Below, one piece after another: positions 1 to 5,845 of a DNA stretch of 10,463 nucleotides. The translations under genes were made by a program, and so were the position numbers. Under the pieces are notes generated by a model. The model did not search any database and was not told where the DNA came from. It saw only the letters and a list, made by a program, of their open reading frames with translations. The stretch's first letter is position 1. Each line of letters starts with the position of its first letter. The DNA is taken from positions 1-10,463 of the forward strand of contig JAHJSK010000017.1 of assembly GCA_018830365.1 (NCBI GenBank). Direction: 5' to 3'. Source of the DNA: Patescibacteria group bacterium. GTDB taxonomy: Bacteria > Patescibacteriota > Minisyncoccia > Minisyncoccales > CG1-02-41-26.

Positions 1-1
1 A

Positions 2-76
2 AACACAATGCTTGATGATCAAATGAGTGAGATCCCGCTAATCGAGGTACTGTGGCGAGATGCAACAATGGGATGA
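2..76 (+). CDS. C-terminal end of an unidentified plus-strand ORF (partial)
   Basis: Reading from base 2, 24 codons stay open from the window edge to a TGA at 74-76, ending in the residues IEVLWRDATMG. I do not recognise the protein. It is the only candidate gene on the plus strand, and its last codons lie inside the 35-bp repeat at 53-87, so the frame may just be chance openness through repeat DNA. The hairpins that follow at 85-119 could end its transcript. Low confidence without the sequence to the left. Confidence 0.3.
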   Translation, partial: NTMLDDQMSEIPLIEVLWRDATMG

Positions 77-87
77 TTAATTTACCC
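53..87 (+). repeat. 35-bp repeat, left copy of an inverted pair
   Basis: These 35 bases match the reverse complement of 3741-3775 at 34 of 35 positions; the only difference is T61. Each copy is followed directly, in its own orientation, by a perfect hairpin: arms 85-95 and 109-119 here, arms 3744-3730 and 3724-3710 at the other copy. It may be a dispersed repeat module or the terminal repeat of a lost element. Confidence 0.85.
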
Positions 88-295
88 TGTTAAATAGTTG
101 CGAAGCAAATTTAACAGGGCAAGATTTTTGTTTTTCCCGAGGCAAGTGCCGAAAATACAAAGTATTTTCAAGCGAGGCGAGGGAAAAGCAAAAATTCACC
201 CTGTTAAATAGTTGCGAAGCAAATTTAACAGGGCAAGATTTTTGTTTTTCCCGAGGCAAGTGCCGAAAATACAAAGTATTTTCAAGCGAGGCGAG
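84..295. repeat. 98-bp direct repeat, two copies, built of nested palindromes
   Basis: Bases 84-181 and 198-295 are identical 98-bp copies, separated by 16 bases. Each holds two palindromes. The first has arms CCCTGTTAAAT and ATTTAACAGGG (85-95 with 109-119; 199-209 with 223-233) around a 13-nt loop. The second has arms GAAAATAC and GTATTTTC around AAA. An outer arm TTTTTGTTTTTCCC (first copy) can pair with GGGAAAAGCAAAAA at 181-194, making a large hairpin. A reading frame crosses the block on the minus strand, but it only translates the repeat, so I do not call it a gene. Confidence 0.9.
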
Positions 296-321
296 CCAGC
301 GAAGCGAGAAAAGTGAGCTCC

Positions 322-364
322 GTAATAATAATGCCATGGCATTATTATTACCTATGGTAATAAT
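322..364. repeat. 30-bp perfect palindrome with an overlapping alternative hairpin
   Basis: Bases 322-351 are a perfect palindrome (GTAATAATAATGCCA followed by its complement). Its right arm also takes part in a second perfect hairpin, 344-352 with 356-364 and a 3-nt TAT loop. The two structures share 344-351 and so exclude each other. No gene with a clear role lies next to it on the plus strand. Confidence 0.7.
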
Positions 365-654
365 GAATCGCCCAGCAACAAGCTAACGGAAATTTTTAAT
401 AAATTAATTCACAAAAAGTTGCGATAGATTCTTGAAAACAAGAATTAAAATTCTATCATGTCGGAAAATACAAAGTATTTTCAAGCAAAGCCCCGCTTAG
501 CGGGGCAAAGCGAGGAAAAACAAAAATATATTCGTGATTTAAACTAAAAATCCTGTCGGTTAAACAGGCGATCGTAGTTTTAGCCGACAGAAAATTTCTT
601 TTGTCATAAAAATCTACAGATTTTTAACCGTAGTTTTCCATGGGCTCCTTTGTC
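365..654. other. 290-bp intergenic stretch packed with hairpins, no gene seen
   Basis: No credible gene lies here. Four structures are visible: a hairpin TTCTTG-AAAA-CAAGAA (429-444) inside a weaker GATAG/CTATC stem; a variant of the GAAAATAC/GTATTTTC module (463-483) with a nested GC-rich hairpin GCCCCGC-TTA-GCGGGGC (490-506); the terminator candidate at 545-590; and an AT-only-loop hairpin AAAAATCT-AC-AGATTTTT (608-625) about 30 nt past the stop of the minus-strand gene at 655. The module at 463-524 carries the same GCGAGG and AAAACAAAAAT motifs as the large repeats at 84-295. Confidence 0.6.
545..590 (-). terminator. Candidate intrinsic terminator for the pilin-gatA gene group
   Basis: On the minus strand a 7-bp stem (CTGTCGG at 590-584 with CCGACAG at 559-553) is followed at once by GATTTTT. 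It lies about 65 nt past the last gene of the group. The 24-nt loop is long for an intrinsic terminator and the T-run is short, so the call is tentative. Confidence 0.4.
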
Positions 655-1419
655 CTACAAAACTTTCAAATCAATTAAGAGCTTTTCAAAAATTTCACAA
701 ATTTTCTGGCCTTGTTTTTTATTTACCGGATAATCAGGATTTTGAATAATATTTTCACAAAATTTTTGCGCGCGAAAAACCTCGTCAGTGTTGTACAGCC
801 GCGCGGCAAACATATTTTTTAGCCGCTCATCTAAACTATTTCCAGAATAGCCCATTTTTTTTATGGATTCATCTAAAAAAGCCAATGCTTCCAGTATATA
901 AATTTTCCATTGCGTTTCCAATTCACTTTTTTCTAAATTGCTTTTGATTTTATTCCATTTTTTAATTATTTTGGATTTTGAAAATTCAGGAGAAAAAAAA
1001 TTTTCAAAAAATTTTAAAAAATTCCATTCCAAATAATTACTTTTAGTAAGAAAATAAATAATGCTTAAAAAGAAAAAAATGGATATGAGGAAAAAAATGA
1101 TTTGCAAAGGGAAAAGGCTCTCTTGTAAATGAGGAGACATTAAATAGTCAAGAACTTTTTTAATTTCCTGTCCCAGTTCGCCATATTCAGATGCTCCCGG
1201 ATTGTATGGGGTTAAAGTAAAAAGTATAACCCCATATAATCTGCGCTTGCTCGGAAAAACAAAAACTTCATTTTTATTTTTCACTCGCTTCGCTTGATTA
1301 TAGGGGGTTAAAGTAAAAAGTATAACCCCATATAATCTGCGCTTGCTCGGAAAAACAAAAACTTCATTTTTATTTTTCACTCGCTTCGCTTGATTATAGG
1401 TTTCTAATGGAGTTTGCAT
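655..1419 (-). CDS. Hypothetical single-pass membrane protein with a duplicated 32-residue N-terminal insert
   Basis: The protein is 254 residues and I do not recognise its function. After seven residues (MQTPLET), two identical 32-residue blocks follow (8-39 and 40-71), encoded by a 96-bp tandem repeat that looks like inserted repeat DNA. Original sequence appears to resume at Tyr72 (YNPGASEYGEL). A very hydrophobic segment at about 103-124 is a likely membrane helix, and the remaining 130 residues are charged and helical, probably cytoplasmic. The ATG overlaps the end of gatA by 16 nt, which implies translational coupling. That overlap is the main reason for choosing this start, although a start after the repeats cannot be excluded. 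Similar short membrane proteins beside gatA are, from memory, common in this phylum. Without the repeats it would be about 190 residues. Confidence 0.7.
   Translation of the reverse strand: MQTPLETYNQAKRVKNKNEVFVFPSKRRLYGVILFTLTPYNQAKRVKNKNEVFVFPSKRRLYGVILFTLTPYNPGASEYGELGQEIKKVLDYLMSPHLQESLFPLQIIFFLISIFFFLSIIYFLTKSNYLEWNFLKFFENFFSPEFSKSKIIKKWNKIKSNLEKSELETQWKIYILEALAFLDESIKKMGYSGNSLDERLKNMFAARLYNTDEVFRAQKFCENIIQNPDYPVNKKQGQKICEIFEKLLIDLKVL
1208..1399. repeat. 96-bp tandem duplication inside the gene after gatA
   Basis: Bases 1208-1303 and 1304-1399 are identical 96-bp units joined head to tail. Each contains a palindrome (TGGGGTTA-type arms, 1207-1214 with 1227-1234 in the first unit) and an imperfect pair GAAAAACAAAAA (1254-1265) and TTTTTATTTTTC (1271-1282). 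Those arms and the nearby CTCGC and GCTTG motifs resemble the intergenic palindromes at 84-295 and 7582-7647. The unit is 32 codons with no stop in the host frame. Confidence 0.92.
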
Positions 1420-2954
1420 ATATTTTTTTCCAAAAAACTCGCGAATTTTAAAATTTCCATTTCTTGAAAGGGTTTTCCAATAATTTGAAGTCCCACAGGC
1501 ATTTCTTTTGCTTTTCCTATTGGCAAGGAAAGCGCGGGAATTCCAGCCAAACTAATAGGCACAGTAAAAATGTCAGCTAAATACATTTGCAAAGGATCTT
1601 TTGTTTTTTCTCCGAGTTTAAAAGGAATAGTCGGGGAAGTCGGAGCAAAAATAAAATCATTTTTTTCAAAAGCCCGATCAAAATCCTGTTTAATTAAAGT
1701 CCTTATTTTCTGCGCCTTTAAATAATATGCCTCATAATAACCAGCAGAAAGAGCGTAAGTACCTAACATAATTCTTCTTTTCACCTCTGCTCCAAATCCT
1801 TCTCCTCTATTTTTTAGGTAAACATCCAGCAAGGTTTTGCGTTTTTCGCTTTGCCTATAGCCTGACGGCTTAAAGCCCTTATTCGGCTGAGCCGACAGGC
1901 CATAAGCCGAAGGCTCAGCATTAAAGGGCTCGGCCGTATAAGGCGTTTTGAGTTCGGAATTCGCTTTTCCAAAGCGAATTCCGTCGTATCTCGCCAAATT
2001 AGCGCTCGCTTCTGAAACATTAATAATATAATAACATGCTAAAGCGTATTTCGTATTGGGCAAGCTAATTTCTTGTATTTTAATTCCCAAATTTTCGCAT
2101 TCTTTAATTGCTTTTCTAATTATTTTTTCGCATTCAGGATCCATGCCTTCGGTAAAATATTCCCTTGGTATTCCAATTCGTAACTCCTTTATTCTTAATT
2201 CATAATTCTTAATTCCTAATTCATAATTCACACTCGTTGAGTCCATCTTGTCTTTTCCTTTAATAGTGTCAAACACGATTTCCGCATCTTCCGCTGTTTT
2301 AGTGATTGGTCCTATTTGATCAAGAGATGAAGCAAAAGCGATTAAACCGTACCGCGAAACCGCGCCATAAGTTGGCTTTAATCCTACTGCTCCGCAAAAA
2401 CCAGCTGGCTGACGAATGGAACCGCCAGTGTCAGAACCTAAAGCATAAATGCATTCATCCGCGGCCACGGCTGCTGCTGAACCGCCAGATGTGCCTCCTG
2501 GAACCCGCGATAAATCATAGGGATTCTTAGTTGCAAAAAAAGCTGAATTTTCCGTTGACGAACCCATTCCAAATTCGTCCATATTTGTTTTCCCTAAAAT
2601 TATTGCTCCATTGTCTTTTAATTTTTTTATCACCGTAGCGTCATAAGGAGCGATATAATTTTCCAAAATTTTTGAACCAGCCGTGCATTTTAAATCCTTA
2701 ACTAAAATATTGTCTTTAACTACCATTGGAATACCAACTAAAAAAGGAATTTTTTCTCCTTGTTCTAAAATCATTTTATCAGCTTTTTTAGCTTGCTCTA
2801 AAGCTAAACCTTGGGACATGGATAAAAACGCAAAAATTTTTTGGTCTTGAATTTCAATCCGGGCTAAATAACTTTTGGTTAATTCTAAAGCGGAAAATTC
2901 TTTTTTAATCAATCCCTGATGCGCTTGTGTAATTGTTAAGTCGTTTAATTTCAT
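1404..2954 (-). CDS. gatA: Glutamyl/aspartyl-tRNA amidotransferase subunit A
   Basis: GatA is the amidase subunit of GatCAB. It releases ammonia from glutamine so that Glu-tRNA(Gln) or Asp-tRNA(Asn) can be amidated in the cytoplasm. The 516-residue protein begins with a typical GatA N-terminus and shows the amidase signature: Lys80 (MVVKDNI), the Gly-rich loop GGTSGGSAAAV at 153-163, and the nucleophile Ser179 in SDTGGSIRQP. By spacing, the cis-Ser position is Thr155. It is longer than the usual 480-490 residues because of two inserts: a repeat-like run at about 243-258 (NYELGIKNYELRIKEL) and about 37 extra residues between FGK330 and TLLDVY (374-379). Both are encoded by repetitive or palindromic DNA and are described separately. 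The fold before and after them is intact, so the gene is probably functional. No Shine-Dalgarno is visible. gatB and gatC are not in the window. Confidence 0.95.
   Translation of the reverse strand: MKLNDLTITQAHQGLIKKEFSALELTKSYLARIEIQDQKIFAFLSMSQGLALEQAKKADKMILEQGEKIPFLVGIPMVVKDNILVKDLKCTAGSKILENYIAPYDATVIKKLKDNGAIILGKTNMDEFGMGSSTENSAFFATKNPYDLSRVPGGTSGGSAAAVAADECIYALGSDTGGSIRQPAGFCGAVGLKPTYGAVSRYGLIAFASSLDQIGPITKTAEDAEIVFDTIKGKDKMDSTSVNYELGIKNYELRIKELRIGIPREYFTEGMDPECEKIIRKAIKECENLGIKIQEISLPNTKYALACYYIINVSEASANLARYDGIRFGKANSELKTPYTAEPFNAEPSAYGLSAQPNKGFKPSGYRQSEKRKTLLDVYLKNRGEGFGAEVKRRIMLGTYALSAGYYEAYYLKAQKIRTLIKQDFDRAFEKNDFIFAPTSPTIPFKLGEKTKDPLQMYLADIFTVPISLAGIPALSLPIGKAKEMPVGLQIIGKPFQEMEILKFASFLEKNICKLH
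1861..1950. repeat. Palindromic insert within gatA
   Basis: Arms at 1874-1893 and 1912-1930 pair imperfectly (AGCCCTT and GCTGAGCC against GGCTCAGC and AAGGGCT), with a competing pair TTCGGCT (1882-1888) and AGCCGAA (1905-1911). It is GC-richer than the surrounding gene and encodes the extra residues of about 335-370 (NAEPSAYGLSAQPNKG and flanks). A second perfect palindrome with arms CGGAATTCGCTTT and AAAGCGAATTCCG lies beside it at about 1955-1983, covering the native DGIRFGK codons. The exact boundaries cannot be set from one sequence. Confidence 0.75.
2177..2231. repeat. AT-rich repeat in a gatA surface loop
   Basis: Units close to AATTCATAATTC and AATTCCTAATTC recur here. On the coding strand they encode NYELGIKNYELRIKEL between STSV and RIGIPREYF. 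Other GatA proteins have a short loop of variable sequence at this place. It looks like simple-sequence expansion in a tolerant loop. Confidence 0.6.
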
Positions 2955-2965
2955 TGTTGTTTTTT

Positions 2966-3047
2966 AGCTTCTTAGCTTCTTAGCTTCTTAGAAGTTAACT
3001 AATAAGCTACAAGCTAATAAGCTACAAGCTAAAAAGCTACAAGCTAT
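2966..3047. repeat. Two short tandem arrays between the pilin gene and gatA
   Basis: AGCTTCTT is repeated three times at 2966-2989. TAAGCTACAAGCTAA follows three times with a 15-bp period at 3003-3017, 3018-3032 and 3033-3047 (the last imperfect). AGCTT in the first array is complementary to AAGCT in the second, so the 5' leader of gatA (read on the minus strand) can fold in several ways. They fill nearly all of the 101-bp gap before the gatA start. Confidence 0.85.
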
Positions 3048-3055
3048 TTGCATTT

Positions 3056-3664
3056 TTACTTTTCCTTTAAAAATATGGCGATGTCATATTTGTCGTTGGC
3101 TCCGGTTCCATCGCCTGCGTCTGGATAATCTTTGTTAGTGCAGCACGATGGTCTTTCTCCGACAGGACAAAATGACGACTCGCAGCTCGCGTACAAAATT
3201 GCGTACCAGCCATCAGTACATCCGCAAGGGTTTTGAACTTTAGAATAACGATAAACATTAGAGCGGCCATGAATAATGCTTCCCTTTGTTTCCACTAATT
3301 TAACATTTAAAAATCCTGTATCAAATAATGGTTTTATAAAATCATCTGTTTCACCCAACGCTTTATTTCCCACATCCCAATTATTATAATCATTATCCGT
3401 GCTTGTTGGAAAAGAGCCGTAAGATGTATAGTAAAGAAGTAATGCTTGGGAAATTTGCTGAACCTCTTGCATTCTTTTGCCATCTCTGGCTTTATCCATT
3501 GCTTGAAAAGAACTTGTTGCTATTATTCCCGCTAAAAGCCCGACAATTGCTATTACCAAAAGAAGCTCGCCCAAAGTGAACGCTCTTGAAAATAATTTTC
3601 TTTTTCCATTTTTAAAACCTTTTTTTGTTAAAATATTTAAAAAAAATTGGGAAATTTTTGTCAT
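3056..3664 (-). CDS. Type IV pilin-like or type II secretion pseudopilin-like protein
   Basis: This 202-residue protein has a class III signal. A 28-residue basic leader ends SRA28, followed by FTLGELLLVIAIVGLLAGI, with Glu33 at the conserved +5 position of the mature protein. A prepilin peptidase would be expected to cleave before Phe29, although Ala rather than the usual Gly precedes the site. The hydrophobic helix (29-50) continues into an amphipathic stretch, then a globular C-terminal domain with six cysteines (147, 149, 161, 166, 174, 175) that could form disulfides outside the membrane. The gene lies between acs and gatA with no other pilus genes nearby, so its role in adhesion, DNA uptake or secretion is not shown. 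The ATG follows a long AT-rich leader without a Shine-Dalgarno. Confidence 0.88.
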   Translation of the reverse strand: MTKISQFFLNILTKKGFKNGKRKLFSRAFTLGELLLVIAIVGLLAGIIATSSFQAMDKARDGKRMQEVQQISQALLLYYTSYGSFPTSTDNDYNNWDVGNKALGETDDFIKPLFDTGFLNVKLVETKGSIIHGRSNVYRYSKVQNPCGCTDGWYAILYASCESSFCPVGERPSCCTNKDYPDAGDGTGANDKYDIAIFLKEK

Positions 3665-3709
3665 ATCAGAAAATATTTGTTTTAAAAAATAATTAAGTTA
3701 TTTGAGTAA

Positions 3710-3744
3710 ACCCCTCACCTTTTTGTTTAAAAAAGGTGAGGGGT
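3710..3744. terminator. Strong 15-bp hairpin between acs and the pilin gene
   Basis: Perfect arms at 3710-3724 and 3730-3744 (ACCCCTCACCTTTTT and its complement) enclose a 5-nt loop. It sits after acs and about 45 nt before the pilin ATG on the minus strand, a natural place for an acs terminator. Neither strand has a classic T-run after the stem, so it could equally be a processing or mRNA-stability hairpin. Confidence 0.5.
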
Positions 3745-3775
3745 AAATTAATCATCCCATTGTTGCGTCTCGCCA
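3741..3775 (-). repeat. 35-bp repeat, right copy of an inverted pair
   Basis: This is the inverted partner of 53-87 (34 of 35 positions). It is sandwiched between the hairpins at 3710-3744 and 3778-3804 in the space after acs. On the plus strand an open frame runs through it toward acs, but that frame is only the antisense of the repeat and of acs. Confidence 0.85.
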
Positions 3776-3777
3776 GT

Positions 3778-3804
3778 GCAATTTTTCTCGGAGAGAAAAA
3801 TTGC
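3778..3804. repeat. Perfect 12-bp hairpin just after the acs stop codon
   Basis: Arms GCAATTTTTCTC (3778-3789) and GAGAAAAATTGC (3793-3804) enclose a 3-nt loop. It begins 8 nt after the acs stop on the minus strand and probably shapes the 3' end of that transcript, alone or with the hairpin at 3710-3744. No T-run follows it. Confidence 0.7.
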
Positions 3805-3812
3805 ATATCTGG

Positions 3813-5840
3813 TCATTTTTGCTGTATTATTTTTTTAATTTTCTCAACGGTTTCAGGGTTAGACAAAGTGGACAAATCCCCGAGATCTTGCCCTGTTAAA
3901 TTTGCCTTGCAATTATTTAATGGGGCTTCCGCAATAAAAAGTTTTTTCAAAATCCGACGCATTATTTTACCTGACCTTGTTTTGGGCAAGTCCTCAACCA
4001 TATAAATTTCTTTTGGCAAAGCAATGGGACCGATTTCTTTTTTAATCTGTTCAATAATCTCCTGTTTAATTTCTAAACAAAACCCGATTTTGTGTATTTT
4101 TTTTGAAACAATAAAAATAATCGGGACTTCTCCTTTTATCGCGTCTGGAATTCCAATAACCGCGCACTCAGTAATTTCCGGATGTTTGGCAACAGCGTTT
4201 TCCAGTTCGCCAGTTGTTATTCTATGCCCAGCAACTTTTAACACATCGTCAACTCTGCCAACAATCCTGATTAACCCTTGCTTATCTTTAATGGCGCCAT
4301 CGCTTGTAAAATATGCCTTATTACCATATTGACTCCAATAGGTTTCTTTGTATTTTTTAGGATTTTTATAAAGCCCTTGCAAAAGACCCGGGGCAAAAGG
4401 AGGCAAAATAACCAAATTTCCCTGCTCCCCTATTTTGCAAGATTTGCCTTGCTCATTTAAAATATCAAATTTTATTCCCGGAAAAGGCAATCCAACAAAA
4501 GCTGGCTTAAAGGGTCCGACTCCCGGCAAAGAGCTAATTAAAATACCCCCTGTTTCCGTCTGCCACCAAGTGTCAACAATCGGACACCGAGATTTGCCAA
4601 CATTTTTAAAATACCACTGCCAAGCGTCCTCATCAATTGGTTCGCCAACTGTTCCTAAAACCCGCAATTTTTTAAATTTATATTTTTTAATAATCTTTTC
4701 TCCATATTTTTCAAACATTCTTATTGCTGTTGGCGCTGTATAAAAAATTGACACCCCGTATTTCTCAATAATTTGCGCCCATCTGTCTGGCTTTGGCCAA
4801 TCTGGCGCTCCCTCAAAAAAAAGAAAACAAATGCCATTTAGCAAAGGACTATAGCAACCGTAGGTATGGCCAGTCACCCAGCCCAAATCAGCAGTGCACC
4901 AAAAAATATCATTTTGATGAAAATCAAATATCCATTTTCCTGTCCAATATGCCTGAACAGCATAGCCGCCGCAAGCATGCATTGTTTGTTTTGGCCTGCC
5001 AGTTGACCCACTTGTTGCAAGTAAAAACAATAAATCCCCTGCATCCATTATGGCTGGCTTGCAATAGTCATTTTCTTTTTTTAATAATTCATGCCACCAT
5101 AAATCTCTTGTTTTTTTAAAAAAAATTTTATTACCAGCTCTTTTAATAACAACAACTTTTTTAACTTTTGTTTCTTTTGTCCCATGGTCCGCTGATTTTT
5201 TCAAATCAATTATTCTCCCTCTCCGATAATATCCGTCAGCAGTGATTAAAATTTTTGCTCCAGTGTCTTGAAGTCGTATTTTCAATGCTGCGGGAGAAAA
5301 AGCGGAAAAAATAACTGTGTGGACAGCTCCGATTCTGGCGCAAGCCAAGACGCTAATTATTGCTTCGGGAATCATTGGTAGATAAATTCCGACCCTATCC
5401 CCTTTTTTCACTCCCAATTTTTTGAGCGCGTTGGCAAATTTGCAAACCTGCTTGAAAAGTTCTTCATAAGTTAATTTTTTCGGTTCTTCATTTGTCGGCT
5501 CTGGCTCCCAAATAACAGCTGTTTTATTTTTTATTTTTTCCCATCCAAGCAAATTTTTTTCAAAAATATTCTCTGTGATATTTATTTTGCCGCCAGCAAA
5601 CCACTGAAAATAGGGTCTATTCTCGCTTTCAGCGAGACGACCCGTCCCGAGTTTTACTCGGGAATAGGGCGGATTGTGGACAAACGATTTTTTCCATTTC
5701 TTAAACCAAAAAAGCTTGGCAGCTAATTTCTCCCAAAATTTCACAGGATTTTTTTCCGCTTCTTTGTAAATCTTTTTATCTTTCACCCAGGCCTTATTTT
5801 TAAATTCTTTTGAAGAAAAAAATAAATTATTTTGCGTCAT
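3813..5840 (-). CDS. acs: Acetyl-CoA synthetase, AMP-forming
   Basis: The enzyme activates acetate with ATP and CoA through acetyl-AMP. From the chosen ATG it has 675 residues and carries all adenylate-forming core motifs: TSGSTGRPK (276-284), DTWWQTETGG (423-432), GRVDDVLKVAGHR (528-540) and PKTRSGKIMRR (619-629), with catalytic Lys625. The start at 5840 lies 5 nt after the upstream stop. An in-frame ATG at 5912 would overlap that gene by 67 bp and add 24 poorly conserved residues. Two inserts of palindromic DNA are visible: 18 residues near 60-77, interrupting the NPPY...WFAGGK motif, and about 12 residues near 640-651, just before LGDLSTL. Both lie away from the active-site motifs, so activity is plausible. 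Its position directly behind an AbiE-like toxin gene suggests co-transcription. Confidence 0.95.
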   Translation of the reverse strand: MTQNNLFFSSKEFKNKAWVKDKKIYKEAEKNPVKFWEKLAAKLFWFKKWKKSFVHNPPYSRVKLGTGRLAESENRPYFQWFAGGKINITENIFEKNLLGWEKIKNKTAVIWEPEPTNEEPKKLTYEELFKQVCKFANALKKLGVKKGDRVGIYLPMIPEAIISVLACARIGAVHTVIFSAFSPAALKIRLQDTGAKILITADGYYRRGRIIDLKKSADHGTKETKVKKVVVIKRAGNKIFFKKTRDLWWHELLKKENDYCKPAIMDAGDLLFLLATSGSTGRPKQTMHACGGYAVQAYWTGKWIFDFHQNDIFWCTADLGWVTGHTYGCYSPLLNGICFLFFEGAPDWPKPDRWAQIIEKYGVSIFYTAPTAIRMFEKYGEKIIKKYKFKKLRVLGTVGEPIDEDAWQWYFKNVGKSRCPIVDTWWQTETGGILISSLPGVGPFKPAFVGLPFPGIKFDILNEQGKSCKIGEQGNLVILPPFAPGLLQGLYKNPKKYKETYWSQYGNKAYFTSDGAIKDKQGLIRIVGRVDDVLKVAGHRITTGELENAVAKHPEITECAVIGIPDAIKGEVPIIFIVSKKIHKIGFCLEIKQEIIEQIKKEIGPIALPKEIYMVEDLPKTRSGKIMRRILKKLFIAEAPLNNCKANLTGQDLGDLSTLSNPETVEKIKKIIQQK
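3887..3925 (-). repeat. Copy of the dispersed hairpin inside the 3' end of acs
   Basis: On the plus strand, CTTGCCCTGTTAAATTTGC here is identical to the reverse complement of the copies at 84-120 and 198-234, and the other half (GCAATTATTTAATGGGG) differs at a few positions. On the coding strand it gives PLNNCKANLTGQ, about 12 residues absent from typical acetyl-CoA synthetases, whose C-terminus runs directly into LGD-TSTL. The frame is preserved. Confidence 0.85.
5609..5669. repeat. 54-bp palindromic insertion in acs flanked by 7-bp direct repeats
   Basis: AATAGGG occurs at 5609-5615 and again at 5663-5669, exactly 54 bases apart (18 codons). Between them are two hairpins: TCTCGC-TTTCA-GCGAGA, and CCCGAG-TTTTA-CTCGGG. 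Removing one repeat and the 54 bases joins NPPY directly to FQWFAGGK, the normal acetyl-CoA synthetase sequence. This is a clean insertion scar with a possible target-site duplication. Confidence 0.85.
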
Positions 5841-5845
5841 ATTTT

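Noticed and set aside
84..295. CRISPR array
   Set aside because: Only two 98-bp palindromic copies with one 16-bp spacer and no cas genes nearby.
77..337. Minus-strand open frame of 86 codons over the 98-bp repeats
   Set aside because: It consists only of translated repeat DNA, is duplicated internally, and has no independent coding signal.
1845..1967. TTCGCTTT direct repeats as target duplication of the gatA insert
   Set aside because: They are 115 bp apart, which is not a multiple of three. Removing that interval would break the frame.
2306..2530. Plus-strand frame of 74 codons inside gatA
   Set aside because: Antisense shadow of the conserved amidase core.
3813..3815. UGA recoded as glycine, as in Gracilibacteria/SR1
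   Set aside because: acs ends with TGA at the expected C-terminus, and no conserved gene here contains an internal TGA.
3736..5119. Several plus-strand open frames opposite acs
   Set aside because: They are antisense to a complete, conserved acetyl-CoA synthetase and show no family features.
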